Origin: Saprospiraceae bacterium UBA6168
GTDB lineage: Bacteria; Bacteroidota; Bacteroidia; Chitinophagales; Saprospiraceae
Direction of reading: 5' to 3'
DNA: 27,990 bases
Assembly (NCBI GenBank): GCA_002435785.1
Contig: DIUC01000008.1
Location: 1-27,990 of the forward strand
Made by a program: the position numbers and the translations under genes. This document shows, piece by piece, positions 1 through 7,706 of the stretch. How positions within the stretch are numbered: the first letter of the stretch is position 1; each line of letters opens with the position of its first letter. Under the pieces are notes generated by a model. It did no database searches and was not told the DNA's origin. It was given only the letters and a program-made list of their open reading frames with translations.

Positions 1-1001
1 CTGGCTTCAAGGTTGAAGTGTGGGCGGATGGTATCCCCGGTGGTCGCGCCATCACTGAAGGCGAGGGTGGCAAGTATTACGTTGGTACCCGCGCCTTAGG
101 CCGTATTTATGAAATCACGGATAACGGCAAAGAGCGTACCTCGAGAGTCCTAGTCGACAAACTCCAGCAACCGACTGCTGCGTATAAAGATGGTTCTTTA
201 TACGTTGTCGCGATTGACAAGGTCCTGCGGTTTGATGACATCGCTAAAAATCCAAATCCAACCCCCGTCGATCTGACTGCCAATTTCAAGTTCCCACCGT
301 TACCGCATCACAACTGGAAATATGTAGCTTTCGGACCAGATGGAAAGCTGTATGTTCCTTTTGGCGCACCTTGTAATATTTGCGTTGAGCCAACTACGGA
401 GTATTCGCAGATCCGTCGCTACAACCCTGACGGTTCCGGCATGGAAGTGTTGGCGACCGGTGTGCGTAACACGGTTGGCTTTGACTGGCATCCTGTGACT
501 AAAGAGCTTTGGTTTAGCAATCACGGTCGCGACTGGATGGGTGATGACACACCAAACGATACGATGCATCGTCTGAAGCTCAAGGCTAATTATGGATTCC
601 CATACTGCCACGAAGGCAAGATTCCTGATCCTGATGTCAAAAAGGAAAATGCATGTGCCGGCGTCGAGCCTCCAGTTGCTCTGATGGGACCTCACGCAGC
701 CACCATGGGCGTCAAATTCTACACTGGCAATATGTTTCCGGCCGAGTACAAGAACGTGATGTTTAACGCTCGTAAAGGCTCCTGGAACCGGACTCAAAAG
801 ATCGGTTTTGATGTCGTGACTGTGCGTGCGGATGCGGATGGCAAAAACGCAAAAGTTGAACCCTTTATGACAGGTTTTATGAACCCTGCAGATCAGTCAT
901 GGTGGGGTCGTCCTGCTTATTTGCATCAGATGAAGGATGGTTCACTCCTGGTTTCTGACGAGCAAAACGGCGTTATTTATCGAGTGACTTACAGCAAGTA
1001 A
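1..1001 (+). CDS. Sorbosone/glucose dehydrogenase-like beta-propeller protein (5' truncated)
   Basis: This is the C-terminal 332 residues of a GSDH/sorbosone-dehydrogenase family protein. The frame is open to the left edge (codons from base 3 read GFKVEV before the first in-window GTG at 18), so the real start lies outside. Family signs are the blocks GGRAI, YVPFGAPCNIC, RNTVGFDWHP and NHGRDWMGDDTPND, and a C-terminal segment near GSLLVSDEQNGVIYRVTY, which is the usual end of these soluble six-bladed propellers. Members are periplasmic oxidoreductases, several using PQQ, that oxidise sugars or other aldehydes/alcohols. The cysteines around residues 115-118 and in PYCHEG/NACAG may form disulphides. 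A dihaem cytochrome c gene begins 5 bases after the stop, so electrons probably pass to that protein. The substrate cannot be named from sequence. Confidence 0.85.
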   Translation, partial: GFKVEVWADGIPGGRAITEGEGGKYYVGTRALGRIYEITDNGKERTSRVLVDKLQQPTAAYKDGSLYVVAIDKVLRFDDIAKNPNPTPVDLTANFKFPPLPHHNWKYVAFGPDGKLYVPFGAPCNICVEPTTEYSQIRRYNPDGSGMEVLATGVRNTVGFDWHPVTKELWFSNHGRDWMGDDTPNDTMHRLKLKANYGFPYCHEGKIPDPDVKKENACAGVEPPVALMGPHAATMGVKFYTGNMFPAEYKNVMFNARKGSWNRTQKIGFDVVTVRADADGKNAKVEPFMTGFMNPADQSWWGRPAYLHQMKDGSLLVSDEQNGVIYRVTYSK

Positions 1002-1006
1002 TCTTC

Positions 1007-1591
1007 ATGCAAATGTTGTCTGTTTTACGTGCAGTTGTTTTGATGGGAGCAGCCTTGGCGGCTGCTCCCGCTGCTTTGGCACAAATCTCCCCGCAGCGTT
1101 TGGCGCTGTGCGCGGCGTGCCACGGTGCAGACGGAAACTCTCAGCTAAAAGGGATTCCTTCTTTGGCAGCGCAACCAAAACTTTTTCTAGAAAATCAACT
1201 CGTGCTCATACGCGAAGGTGTTCGCGATATTCCCTCGATGAAAGGCACATTGGATGGTGTGTCCGACGCGGAAATCACAGAGCTTGCAAAATACTATGCC
1301 GATAAACCATTGGCGCCAGTGCCAACTGATATGAATGCAGAGCTCTTTGCACGAGGTGGCAAGCTTGCAGAGGGTATGCGTTGTGGTATTTGTCACCTTC
1401 CTACGTATTTAGGTCGTGAACAGATTCCCAGGCTAGCCGGCCAGCGAGAGGATTATTTGTTCCTCAGTATGCAGCAATTTAAAAACAACCAGGCGATCGG
1501 TCGCGACTCGAACATGGCCGCCTCGGTCTATGGCGTCTCGGATCAGGATCTGCAAGATATTTCGTATTACCTGGCGCGACTCACGCCGTAG
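1007..1591 (+). CDS. Periplasmic dihaem cytochrome c (c4-like)
   Basis: The 194-residue protein has an N-terminal signal peptide (hydrophobic residues about 7-25, likely cleavage after ALA-Q) and two cytochrome c domains. Haem-binding CXXCH motifs are CAACH at residues 35-39 and CGICH at 126-130. Candidate axial methionines follow each (SMKGT near 78, SNMAAS near 170). This two-domain arrangement and length match cytochrome c4 and related dihaem c proteins, which carry electrons in the periplasm. The gene starts 5 bases after the upstream dehydrogenase stop, so the two are probably co-transcribed and this is probably the electron acceptor of that enzyme. An alternative ATG two codons downstream would give the same mature protein. 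Confidence 0.88.
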   Translation: MQMLSVLRAVVLMGAALAAAPAALAQISPQRLALCAACHGADGNSQLKGIPSLAAQPKLFLENQLVLIREGVRDIPSMKGTLDGVSDAEITELAKYYADKPLAPVPTDMNAELFARGGKLAEGMRCGICHLPTYLGREQIPRLAGQREDYLFLSMQQFKNNQAIGRDSNMAASVYGVSDQDLQDISYYLARLTP

Positions 1592-1874
1592 TTTCTTTGC
1601 CTTTCAATGGCTCGACAGTTTGTTTGAGCAATCTTAAAAATCATCTCAACATCACATTAGCAAGATACTCCTTGCGTATGCGGTTTTTACTTTTCCAACA
1701 TAAAATCAGTACTTTAATACCTAATAAATTATCCATTTGAAATATAAAAAATAATAAAAATCTAATAAATACTTGCAGTTGTCGGATAGGCCATGCACTA
1801 TTGTAAAAAATCCTTGTAGTTTTGGCGCTTATGGATGCTCGAAGAGTTCTTTTGGGGTGCCTAATTCCATTTGC
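1592..1874. other. AT-rich intergenic gap before the RodZ-like gene
   Basis: This 283-base gap separates the cytochrome gene from the RodZ-like gene. Roughly 1620-1770 is strikingly AT-rich and presumably contains the promoter of the downstream gene, but no convincing -35/-10 pair, terminator hairpin or RNA gene could be recognised. The frame of the following gene is open back to a TTG at 1773, but that extension encodes a Cys-rich, non-conserved stretch and was not accepted as coding. Confidence 0.5.
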
Positions 1875-2795
1875 ATGAGTACCGACGTGAATCCTGAAAT
1901 AACAAACATTGATTATTTGAGCGCTGCAGACAAGTTCTGGCTAGGCGAGCAATTGAGCATCTCCCGTTTGTCACGCGGGCTAGATATTCCAAGCGTAGCG
2001 CGTTTACTAAACTTATCGCAGACTCAAGTGTTGGCGATCGAATCGGGCAGTCAGGGTCCGTTCTTGCAAATCGCTCATTTCGTGCAAGGCGTACGAAATT
2101 ATGCTCAGTCAATGAATACGCCCCAAGCCATCGAAGTGCTCAACTGGCTTGAGCGGGCCGAAGAGCTGAGTCAATCGGCGCAAGCGGTTTCATCGCAAGT
2201 GTTACGCATCGACAAAATGCTTCGTACACGTCTTGCAAATGATGTGATGGCACCAGCTAGCGGTAGTCGATTCAATCGACAGGGCAAGATGGTAAGCAGT
2301 ATCGCGTTGATCGTCTTGGGTTTTGTTATTACCTTGCCATTGATGTGGGGGATCAACGATGATGATTTTGGCGTGGCTGATCACAAGGTTGCGCTGACAC
2401 AGGCGGCTATTTTTGTGCAGCTCAGTAGCGACTCAGTTATTGAGGAGGCGGTGACACATCCACAACAGATCGAAATCGAACCTTCACGCGCAGGTGATAA
2501 GCTTGTGAACGTTAAGTTTGAAAAGAAACCTTCGACTTTACTCGGTTTGAATTTCACTGCCCCATGCTGGGTGCAGGTGACGACCAATGATGGGCAAGTG
2601 ACGGATCGCCTCTACGAAGTCTCGGAAGAGTTGCTTATTGATCTGGAGCAAACGGCGTCCCTTGTAATCGGGAACGTGAACGGCGTAAAGGCTGTCACAG
2701 AGCGTGGCAAGCCTGTGGATTTCAAGTCCTTGGTCGCAAGTGGAAATGTTGCACGAATAAATGGGCAGGACTTGGTCGCCCTAGCTAAATATTGA
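1875..2795 (+). CDS. RodZ-like HTH / single-pass membrane protein
   Basis: The predicted 306-residue protein has the RodZ layout. An N-terminal helix-turn-helix domain of the Cro/XRE type covers about residues 22-80 (GEQLSISRLSRGLDIPSVA, then LAIESG and FVQGVRNYAQ). A single membrane span lies at about 141-159 (ALIVLGFVITLPLMW). A C-terminal DUF4115-like periplasmic beta domain covers about 218-306, including the typical APCWVQVTTNDG and LVIGNVNGV blocks. RodZ links MreB filaments to the elongasome and sets rod shape. Start: the ATG at 1875 is the first that gives a normal RodZ beginning; GTG 1857 or TTG 1773 in the same frame are less likely. The gene stands alone, whereas RodZ in related bacteria usually neighbours ispG, so this could be a second, divergent copy rather than the housekeeping one. 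Confidence 0.75.
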   Translation: MSTDVNPEITNIDYLSAADKFWLGEQLSISRLSRGLDIPSVARLLNLSQTQVLAIESGSQGPFLQIAHFVQGVRNYAQSMNTPQAIEVLNWLERAEELSQSAQAVSSQVLRIDKMLRTRLANDVMAPASGSRFNRQGKMVSSIALIVLGFVITLPLMWGINDDDFGVADHKVALTQAAIFVQLSSDSVIEEAVTHPQQIEIEPSRAGDKLVNVKFEKKPSTLLGLNFTAPCWVQVTTNDGQVTDRLYEVSEELLIDLEQTASLVIGNVNGVKAVTERGKPVDFKSLVASGNVARINGQDLVALAKY

Positions 2796-2800
2796 GTGCT

Positions 2801-3079
2801 TTAGTTCCAAAAAGCCTTATAAGCCAAGCCGATAATCATCAACAGGAAAAGAACGCCAAACCCTAATTGAATATTACGCGCATGATCATCGGCCAAACTC
2901 GGAATGAGTTTGACACGAATCCAGCCTGCGACGAACGCCCAGCCTGCACCCAGGATTAACGCGATCAGAAGCGCAGTGCCAAGTGAAACAGGATCGAGAG
3001 TCTGCGCGCGAATGGCCTTGTCGAACTGGATCGCGAAACTCATTAATGAACAGACGATCCAAGTGTTTCTTGTGAGCAT
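2801..3079 (-). CDS. Small membrane protein, two predicted helices
   Basis: This 92-residue protein is not recognised. It has two clear hydrophobic segments: about residues 33-55 (GTALLIALILGAGWAFVAGW) and about 72-90 (LGFGVLFLLMIIGLAYKAF). Between them lies a charged loop (RVKLIPSLADDHARN), and an amphipathic N-terminus contains a Lys/Arg pair. It is most likely an inner-membrane protein. A second in-frame ATG (residue 14, MSFAIQ) is an alternative start. It converges on the RodZ-like gene with only 5 bases between the stops. The regular alternation of hydrophobic and polar segments favours this strand over the overlapping plus-strand reading frame. No function is proposed. Confidence 0.6.
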   Translation of the reverse strand: MLTRNTWIVCSLMSFAIQFDKAIRAQTLDPVSLGTALLIALILGAGWAFVAGWIRVKLIPSLADDHARNIQLGFGVLFLLMIIGLAYKAFWN

Positions 3080-3184
3080 GAGTATTTTTAATTTAGTGCG
3101 AGAGAGTTGTTAAAAGCGAATCCATATTAAACATCAAAAATATGCGTGACAAACGCAAAGTTATATTCTCCGCTAAGAGAGTTT

Positions 3185-3212
3185 GGGACAACCTGGGTTG
3201 TCCCTTTTTTTT
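3185..3212 (+). terminator. Rho-independent terminator, plus strand
   Basis: A perfect 8-bp stem GGGACAAC / GTTGTCCC with a 4-base CTGG loop is followed directly by eight T residues, a textbook intrinsic terminator for rightward transcription. No rightward gene ends close by: the RodZ-like stop is 390 bases upstream and the gene between is on the other strand. It may end a long RodZ transcript or a short untranslated RNA. Read leftward, the hairpin is not followed by a T-run, so it would not serve the dioxygenase operon that ends at 3228. Confidence 0.85.
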
Positions 3213-3227
3213 GTATTGTCAGTATAT

Positions 3228-4079
3228 TCAGGCCAAGGCTGGGCTGAGCGCGACACCCTTGATCATTAAGCGATAGAGAAACCGCTTTTGCTCAGGGTCA
3301 TAGTCCGCATTCGCTTGATGCATGACGGCTTGGTTATCCCAGATCACCATATCGCCGGCCCGCCATTTGTGCCGGTATTCGTAGCGCGCATCTGTCGCAT
3401 GTTCGTAGAGGCTCTGGATCAGTACATAACCTTCATCCGGTTCCATCCCTTCTATACCTTCCATGCGGCCTGTGTTGAGATACAGCGCGGGACGATTATT
3501 GCCTGGATGACGGATCACAATCGGCTGCAAGGCGGAGGGAATCTTTGCCAATTCTTCAGAGCTGAGCTTGGTGAGTTCGCGAGGGCTGCGACTACTTTGA
3601 TGAACATGCAGGGAATGTAGGCCTTTTAGTTTTTCTTTCATCTCGGCAGGAAGATCATCATAGGCTTGCCGAACATCCACAAACTGAGTGTCCCCGCCAG
3701 TCGGAGGAATGAGCAAAGCGTGAAGCGTCGTCGCCTTAGGGGGGCAGCGTTCGTTAGAGTGATCGGTATGATAGTTTTCACCTCGAACTTGCAACTTGCC
3801 ATTTTTCCTCGGGAGATCGTCGGTAGAATTGCAACCCACCATCGGATAGTCAGGTAAGACATACTTTTTTAATTGCTGATCCATCAGTTCACCGAAAATT
3901 TCAGCTGCAGCCATAAACTGCGGTGGTGAAAGAGACTGATCCCGAAATACAAGTACTGCATACTGCGCGAGTAAATGATTCAGTGAGCGTTTGATTTCAT
4001 CTGAAACAGGGGCTGATAAATTAATACCGGATATCTCTGCGCCAAACTCAGATCGGATAGGCGTAACAATCAAGCGCAT
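3228..4079 (-). CDS. TauD/TfdA-family 2-oxoglutarate-dependent dioxygenase
   Basis: The 283-residue protein has the full Fe(II)/2-oxoglutarate site of the TauD family: H104-x-D106 (in NYHTDHSNE), distal H254 (WDNQAVMHQAN) and an arginine, R270, in RFLYRLMIKG that would hold 2-oxoglutarate. Spacing and length match TauD closely. Such enzymes hydroxylate an unactivated carbon next to a sulfonate, ether, ester or amine, often releasing an aldehyde or alcohol. It is the last gene of a leftward operon with a Bug receptor, MmgE/PrpD protein, CoA-transferase, acyl-CoA dehydrogenase and crotonase-family enzyme. It may therefore act first on a substituted carboxylic acid before CoA activation; this role is inference. 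A GGGA sequence 6 bases upstream supports the ATG at 4079. Confidence 0.85.
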   Translation of the reverse strand: MRLIVTPIRSEFGAEISGINLSAPVSDEIKRSLNHLLAQYAVLVFRDQSLSPPQFMAAAEIFGELMDQQLKKYVLPDYPMVGCNSTDDLPRKNGKLQVRGENYHTDHSNERCPPKATTLHALLIPPTGGDTQFVDVRQAYDDLPAEMKEKLKGLHSLHVHQSSRSPRELTKLSSEELAKIPSALQPIVIRHPGNNRPALYLNTGRMEGIEGMEPDEGYVLIQSLYEHATDARYEYRHKWRAGDMVIWDNQAVMHQANADYDPEQKRFLYRLMIKGVALSPALA

Positions 4080-4089
4080 GATGATCCCG

Positions 4090-5061
4090 TTATTGTGTTG
4101 TGATACCGGTTGTTTTGGCGACCTCGGCCCAACGTTTCAGTCCGTCATGTACAAGGCTTGTAAAGTCCGTAACACTCATCGGCTTGGTTTTGCCGCCATC
4201 TGTCGCTAGAAACTTGATTAAATCATCTGATTTGAGCGCTTGATTAACAGAGGCATTGATAAACGTCTGTATTTTAGGATCGACGTTAGCGGGACCCAGC
4301 AGTCCCCACCACTGCTGAATCTCGTAGTTCTGGATGCCTGCCTCTTGAAAAGTCGGAAGATTGGGCGCCGCTTCGGAGCGTTGAGCGCTCGTGACCGCGA
4401 CGCCGCGTAAGGTCCCGTTTCTTAACTGAGGGAGGACTTGGGTCATGCTGCCTATTGAAAATTCGATGTGACCACCCATGGTGTCTGTCATGGCGGGGCC
4501 TCCACCTTTATACTGAATAGCGACCATCTCGTTGCCAAGTGCCTGACTCAGCATCACACCGGCAAAATGCTGGATGCTGCCCACACCTGTCGCACCATAA
4601 TTCAAGCGCGGGGTGCGTTTCAGATACTCAAAATATTCCTTCGCGTCTTTGCCTGGTGCATTGGGTTTGGCGGCAAGCACCAAAGGCACCTCGCCAATCA
4701 TCGCAATCGGGGTAAAGTCTTTGACGGGATCAAAAGGAAGTTTCGAGTTGACAGCGGGTGCCATCGTAAAGGTAGAAGAGGCGACGAGAAGGGTATAGCC
4801 ATCATTGCGCTGCTTGGCAACATAGGCCGCGCCAATCGCTGTGCCAGCACCCGGTTTATTTTCAATGATGACAGGTTGGCCCCATTGCGCAGTGAGCTGT
4901 TTGGCGAGTTGTCTGGCGACGATGTCGTTGGAGCCGCCAGGCGCGAAAGGAACAACGAGAGTCACAGCTTTGTCAGGAAATGCGCCCCAGGCTGTAGTAG
5001 TCAAGAGAGCACAAAAGAGGCAAAGCAGACGTTTAATAGTCGATGCAGCAGCCTGTTTCAT
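4090..5061 (-). CDS. Bug/TctC-family periplasmic solute receptor
   Basis: The 323-residue protein has a signal peptide (about residues 1-26, ending TTTAWGA). Mature Bug-family hallmarks follow: FPDKAVTLVVPFAPGGSND, then VIIENKPGAGTAIGA, a mid-protein NYGATGVGSIQHFAG and the QQWWGLLGP block. Bug proteins are high-affinity extracytoplasmic receptors, mostly for carboxylates, associated with TctAB-type membrane proteins; none is encoded in this window. The gene starts one base after the MmgE/PrpD stop and precedes the dioxygenase gene by 10 bases, so it is co-transcribed and probably binds the substrate of the operon. An AGGGGAA ribosome-binding site precedes the ATG. Confidence 0.9.
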   Translation of the reverse strand: MKQAAASTIKRLLCLFCALLTTTAWGAFPDKAVTLVVPFAPGGSNDIVARQLAKQLTAQWGQPVIIENKPGAGTAIGAAYVAKQRNDGYTLLVASSTFTMAPAVNSKLPFDPVKDFTPIAMIGEVPLVLAAKPNAPGKDAKEYFEYLKRTPRLNYGATGVGSIQHFAGVMLSQALGNEMVAIQYKGGGPAMTDTMGGHIEFSIGSMTQVLPQLRNGTLRGVAVTSAQRSEAAPNLPTFQEAGIQNYEIQQWWGLLGPANVDPKIQTFINASVNQALKSDDLIKFLATDGGKTKPMSVTDFTSLVHDGLKRWAEVAKTTGITTQ

Positions 5062-5062
5062 G

Positions 5063-6430
5063 TTAGTTCCCCTGGAGTTTGCCGAGTAACGCAGTCAGAT
5101 CCGATACATTTTTTGAGTCAAGAGCAAGAGTTGTCTCGAGGATGCGCTGGCTGAATGTTTCAGATTGGGACGCAGTATTTTGTTTAAATTTCCGGATGAA
5201 GTCTTCGTCACTCGCTGGATTTTCTGGCTCGCCTTTTGAAAGAGGAATCTCGGTGGAAAACTTCTTTCCCGAAGTCGTTCTTAATTCGATATTTGCCCCA
5301 CGCTCCCGTGGATAAGCATCCGCCCAGCGCGTGTTGGCGGAACTAGTGACGCGGGAGGCAAGATTTTTAATCTCTTGATTTTGCACAGTCTCAACAGAGT
5401 AACGTTCTTCGCCGGCATCTCCGTAGAAAGCCGCCATCGCACAAGAAGAAGCCAGGCTGAACTTTGCGGCTTCAGCCGTTTCTGGCAGTGTGCTGGTGCC
5501 ACAAAAGCTGATCGCGACCGGATAGGTTGTGACATTAAGGGCATCAATTTCCTGATAGGAAATTTTTTCTTTGCGCATGATGTCCAGAAGACCATCGATG
5601 GCAGGATGGATATGACGGCACGCAGCATGAAACTTGATGTACTGCCCCATGATGTAAAAGTCTGAACCGAGCCCGTCAAACAGACCGTCCGTATTCACAC
5701 TATCTGCCATCGCCTTGAAAAGGCCTTTTTCGCCTTCGAGAGCGGTCATCGGACCTTTTGCGCCTCGCTTGGCGAGCTCGACTGCCAGCACGCCACCCAT
5801 CGCGGCTTTACCAGGATGAAGCGGCTTGACCATGGCGCCATCATTCAAAATTTCGAGTAAACCGGCACTTTGGAGTGCAGCCATCCCAAGGGCGCTCGCC
5901 ATTTGCTCTTTGTTGAGATTAAAAAGGACCCCGCAGGCTGCTGCTGCGCCTAGTACCCCAATTGTTCCTGTCGTGTGGAATCCTCGCCCTAAGTGGGAGG
6001 GGTTCATAGCCTTGGAGATACGATTAACGATTTCGTAACCGCATACGATTGAAAGAATCAACTGCTTTCCATCAAGTTTCAGTGACTCTGCCACCGCCAG
6101 TGCGGCAGGAATAACTGCTACGCCGGCATGAACACCGCCATAGCGAAAACCATCATCCATATCGAGCGCGTGCCCGGCAACGCCGTTACCCAAGGCCGCA
6201 TGAATAGCGGGGACTTTGCGTGTTGCCCCCATCAGGGTTGATTGAGCCACACCTTCAAGACTTTCCAGGTAGTCAATCGTCATGCGCGGAAAGTCCATTT
6301 TCAGGCCGGCAATCGAGACTCCAAGATAGTCAACGATGAGCAGTTTTGTTTTTTCAATAACCTCGGGCGGTAATTGTTCGAATGTTGACTTTGAAAAGTG
6401 TTCAGCAAAAGTTTCTAATATTGTTTTCAT
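5063..6430 (-). CDS. MmgE/PrpD-family protein
   Basis: The 455-residue length and sequence blocks such as LLIVDYLGVSIAGL, GHALDMDDGFRYGGVHAG, GFHTTGTIGVLGAAAA, ALQSAGLLE and PLHPGKAAMGG are those of the MmgE/PrpD superfamily. Known members include 2-methylcitrate dehydratase (PrpD), cis-aconitate decarboxylase and iminodisuccinate epimerase, all acting on small di- or tricarboxylates. Context does not support the methylcitrate cycle: no prpB or prpC is nearby. Position in an operon with a CoA-transferase and beta-oxidation-type enzymes suggests a dehydratase or isomerase step on a branched or dicarboxylic acid, but the substrate is unknown. An AGGGAGAC ribosome-binding site lies 8 bases before the ATG. 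Confidence 0.85.
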   Translation of the reverse strand: MKTILETFAEHFSKSTFEQLPPEVIEKTKLLIVDYLGVSIAGLKMDFPRMTIDYLESLEGVAQSTLMGATRKVPAIHAALGNGVAGHALDMDDGFRYGGVHAGVAVIPAALAVAESLKLDGKQLILSIVCGYEIVNRISKAMNPSHLGRGFHTTGTIGVLGAAAACGVLFNLNKEQMASALGMAALQSAGLLEILNDGAMVKPLHPGKAAMGGVLAVELAKRGAKGPMTALEGEKGLFKAMADSVNTDGLFDGLGSDFYIMGQYIKFHAACRHIHPAIDGLLDIMRKEKISYQEIDALNVTTYPVAISFCGTSTLPETAEAAKFSLASSCAMAAFYGDAGEERYSVETVQNQEIKNLASRVTSSANTRWADAYPRERGANIELRTTSGKKFSTEIPLSKGEPENPASDEDFIRKFKQNTASQSETFSQRILETTLALDSKNVSDLTALLGKLQGN

Positions 6431-6480
6431 CGTTTTGTCTCCCTTGACGTCTGGTGTGTAGCGTTAATATTTGAAGGCGA

Positions 6481-7701
6481 TCATATGATGCCCTCAGACT
6501 TGAGAGTTCGTATTTCCTGGGCACTCAACCCAAGTTTTTCACCATAGATTTCATCATTATGTTGGCCGAGTCCCGGACTGGCAACAGTTTTGACCCGCTC
6601 AGTGCCATGAATAATGAGTGGACTCGCGGGCAGAACAACCCGGCCCAGATCGGGGTCATCAAACCATTCCAGTTGGCCACGAGCGTGCATGTGAGGATCG
6701 TTCATGACTTCAATCAGATCACGAACCGGCGCCGCAGGAAAACCAAATTCTTTGCTGAGTTTAAATAGTTCTGCTCTGGTGATGGTGCGTGTCCAAGCCT
6801 CGACAAAGTCGTCAGTACGTTTGATGTTTTCAACGCGCACTTTATTCGTAGAGAATCGCTCATCCGTGATTAAGTCTTCGCGTCCCATTGATTTAAGGAT
6901 CTTCACCCAATGGTCTTCAGTCGCGCACACGATCGCAATATGTCCGTCTTTGGCTTCATAGACGTTATAGGGTGCGAGCGATAAGCCGCCATGACGATTG
7001 CCGACACGTTGTGGAACTTTCCCTTTGCTTCTGTAGACCAGGCCGAGGTTGGAGGCCAAGGTTGGGTAGGCAGTTTCTTGCATCGAAACTTCGACAAGCC
7101 TGCCGATACCTGTCCTGGTGCGATCAAACAGCGCAGTCATGATCCCCGCGTAGAGATGAACGCCACTTAAAAAATCGATAAATGATGAACCCGAGCGAAG
7201 AGGAGGACCTTCTGGATCGCCTGTGACACTCATCGCGCCTGATGAGGCCTGTATCGTGACATCCATCGCTTGATTGTCTTTGTCCGGTCCTGAAAGACCA
7301 TAACCGGTTCCAGATCCGTAAATGAGTTTAGGGTTGATTTGATGGAGAACGTCCCAGCCCACACCTAAGCGATCCATCACGCCAGGTGTGAAATTTTCAA
7401 CAAGAATATCGGCATCCGTGATCAGTCTTTTTAAAAGCGCTTTGCCTTTTTCGGTTTTTAGATTAAGCGTCACGCCTTTTTTATTGACGTTGAGCATCAC
7501 CATGGGCAGCGAAGCACCCCCACTCACTTTGGCGCGAATCCTTGAAGGTTCGCCCAGAATAGGTTCGACCTTGATGACGGTCGCACCTGCTTTAGCCATC
7601 AAGAACGTTGCATAGGGCCCTTGATAAATTTGAGTCAGGTCAATGACCGTAATACCTTCAAGGGGTTTGCTGTTCATGTTTTGATGAGTTGAGAGTGGCA
7701 T
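6481..7701 (-). CDS. Class III (CaiB/BaiF) CoA-transferase
   Basis: The 406-residue protein has class III CoA-transferase features: LEGITVIDLTQIYQGPYATFLMA near the N-terminus, GATVIKVEP, LVENFTPGVMDRLG, and the catalytic aspartate region NQAMDVTIQASSGAM with Asp at residue 147. These enzymes move CoA between carboxylic acids through an aspartyl-CoA thioester. Here it would activate the imported acid for the neighbouring acyl-CoA dehydrogenase and crotonase. The ATG at 7701 lies 5 bases after the upstream stop but has no clear ribosome-binding site; a second ATG at 7677 (MNSKPLEG) begins nearer the usual start of the family and is a realistic alternative. Confidence 0.9.
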   Translation of the reverse strand: MPLSTHQNMNSKPLEGITVIDLTQIYQGPYATFLMAKAGATVIKVEPILGEPSRIRAKVSGGASLPMVMLNVNKKGVTLNLKTEKGKALLKRLITDADILVENFTPGVMDRLGVGWDVLHQINPKLIYGSGTGYGLSGPDKDNQAMDVTIQASSGAMSVTGDPEGPPLRSGSSFIDFLSGVHLYAGIMTALFDRTRTGIGRLVEVSMQETAYPTLASNLGLVYRSKGKVPQRVGNRHGGLSLAPYNVYEAKDGHIAIVCATEDHWVKILKSMGREDLITDERFSTNKVRVENIKRTDDFVEAWTRTITRAELFKLSKEFGFPAAPVRDLIEVMNDPHMHARGQLEWFDDPDLGRVVLPASPLIIHGTERVKTVASPGLGQHNDEIYGEKLGLSAQEIRTLKSEGII

Positions 7702-7706
7702 TCAGT

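Noticed and set aside
300..797. 165-codon minus-strand frame opposite the sorbosone dehydrogenase-like gene
   Set aside because: The plus strand has clear family blocks over the whole stretch; the antisense product has no domain-like pattern.
1600..1650. GCTC...GAGC pairing after the cytochrome gene as a terminator
   Set aside because: Only four base pairs form reliably and no adequate T-run follows.
1773..1874. N-terminal extension of the RodZ-like protein from TTG 1773
   Set aside because: The added 34 residues are Cys-rich and unlike any RodZ N-terminus; the HTH begins normally from ATG 1875.
3142..3276. 44-codon plus-strand frame beginning MRDKRKVIFSAKRVWDN
   Set aside because: It runs through the terminator hairpin and T-run and into the dioxygenase coding region, and lacks a ribosome-binding site.
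4468..5154. 228-codon plus-strand reading frame opposite the Bug receptor gene
   Set aside because: It lies antisense to a well-supported Bug gene with family motifs and shows no recognisable protein features; it is a shadow of the coding strand.
5063..6430. Assignment of the MmgE/PrpD gene as 2-methylcitrate dehydratase prpD
   Set aside because: No methylcitrate synthase or methylisocitrate lyase genes are nearby and the operon content points to a different pathway.
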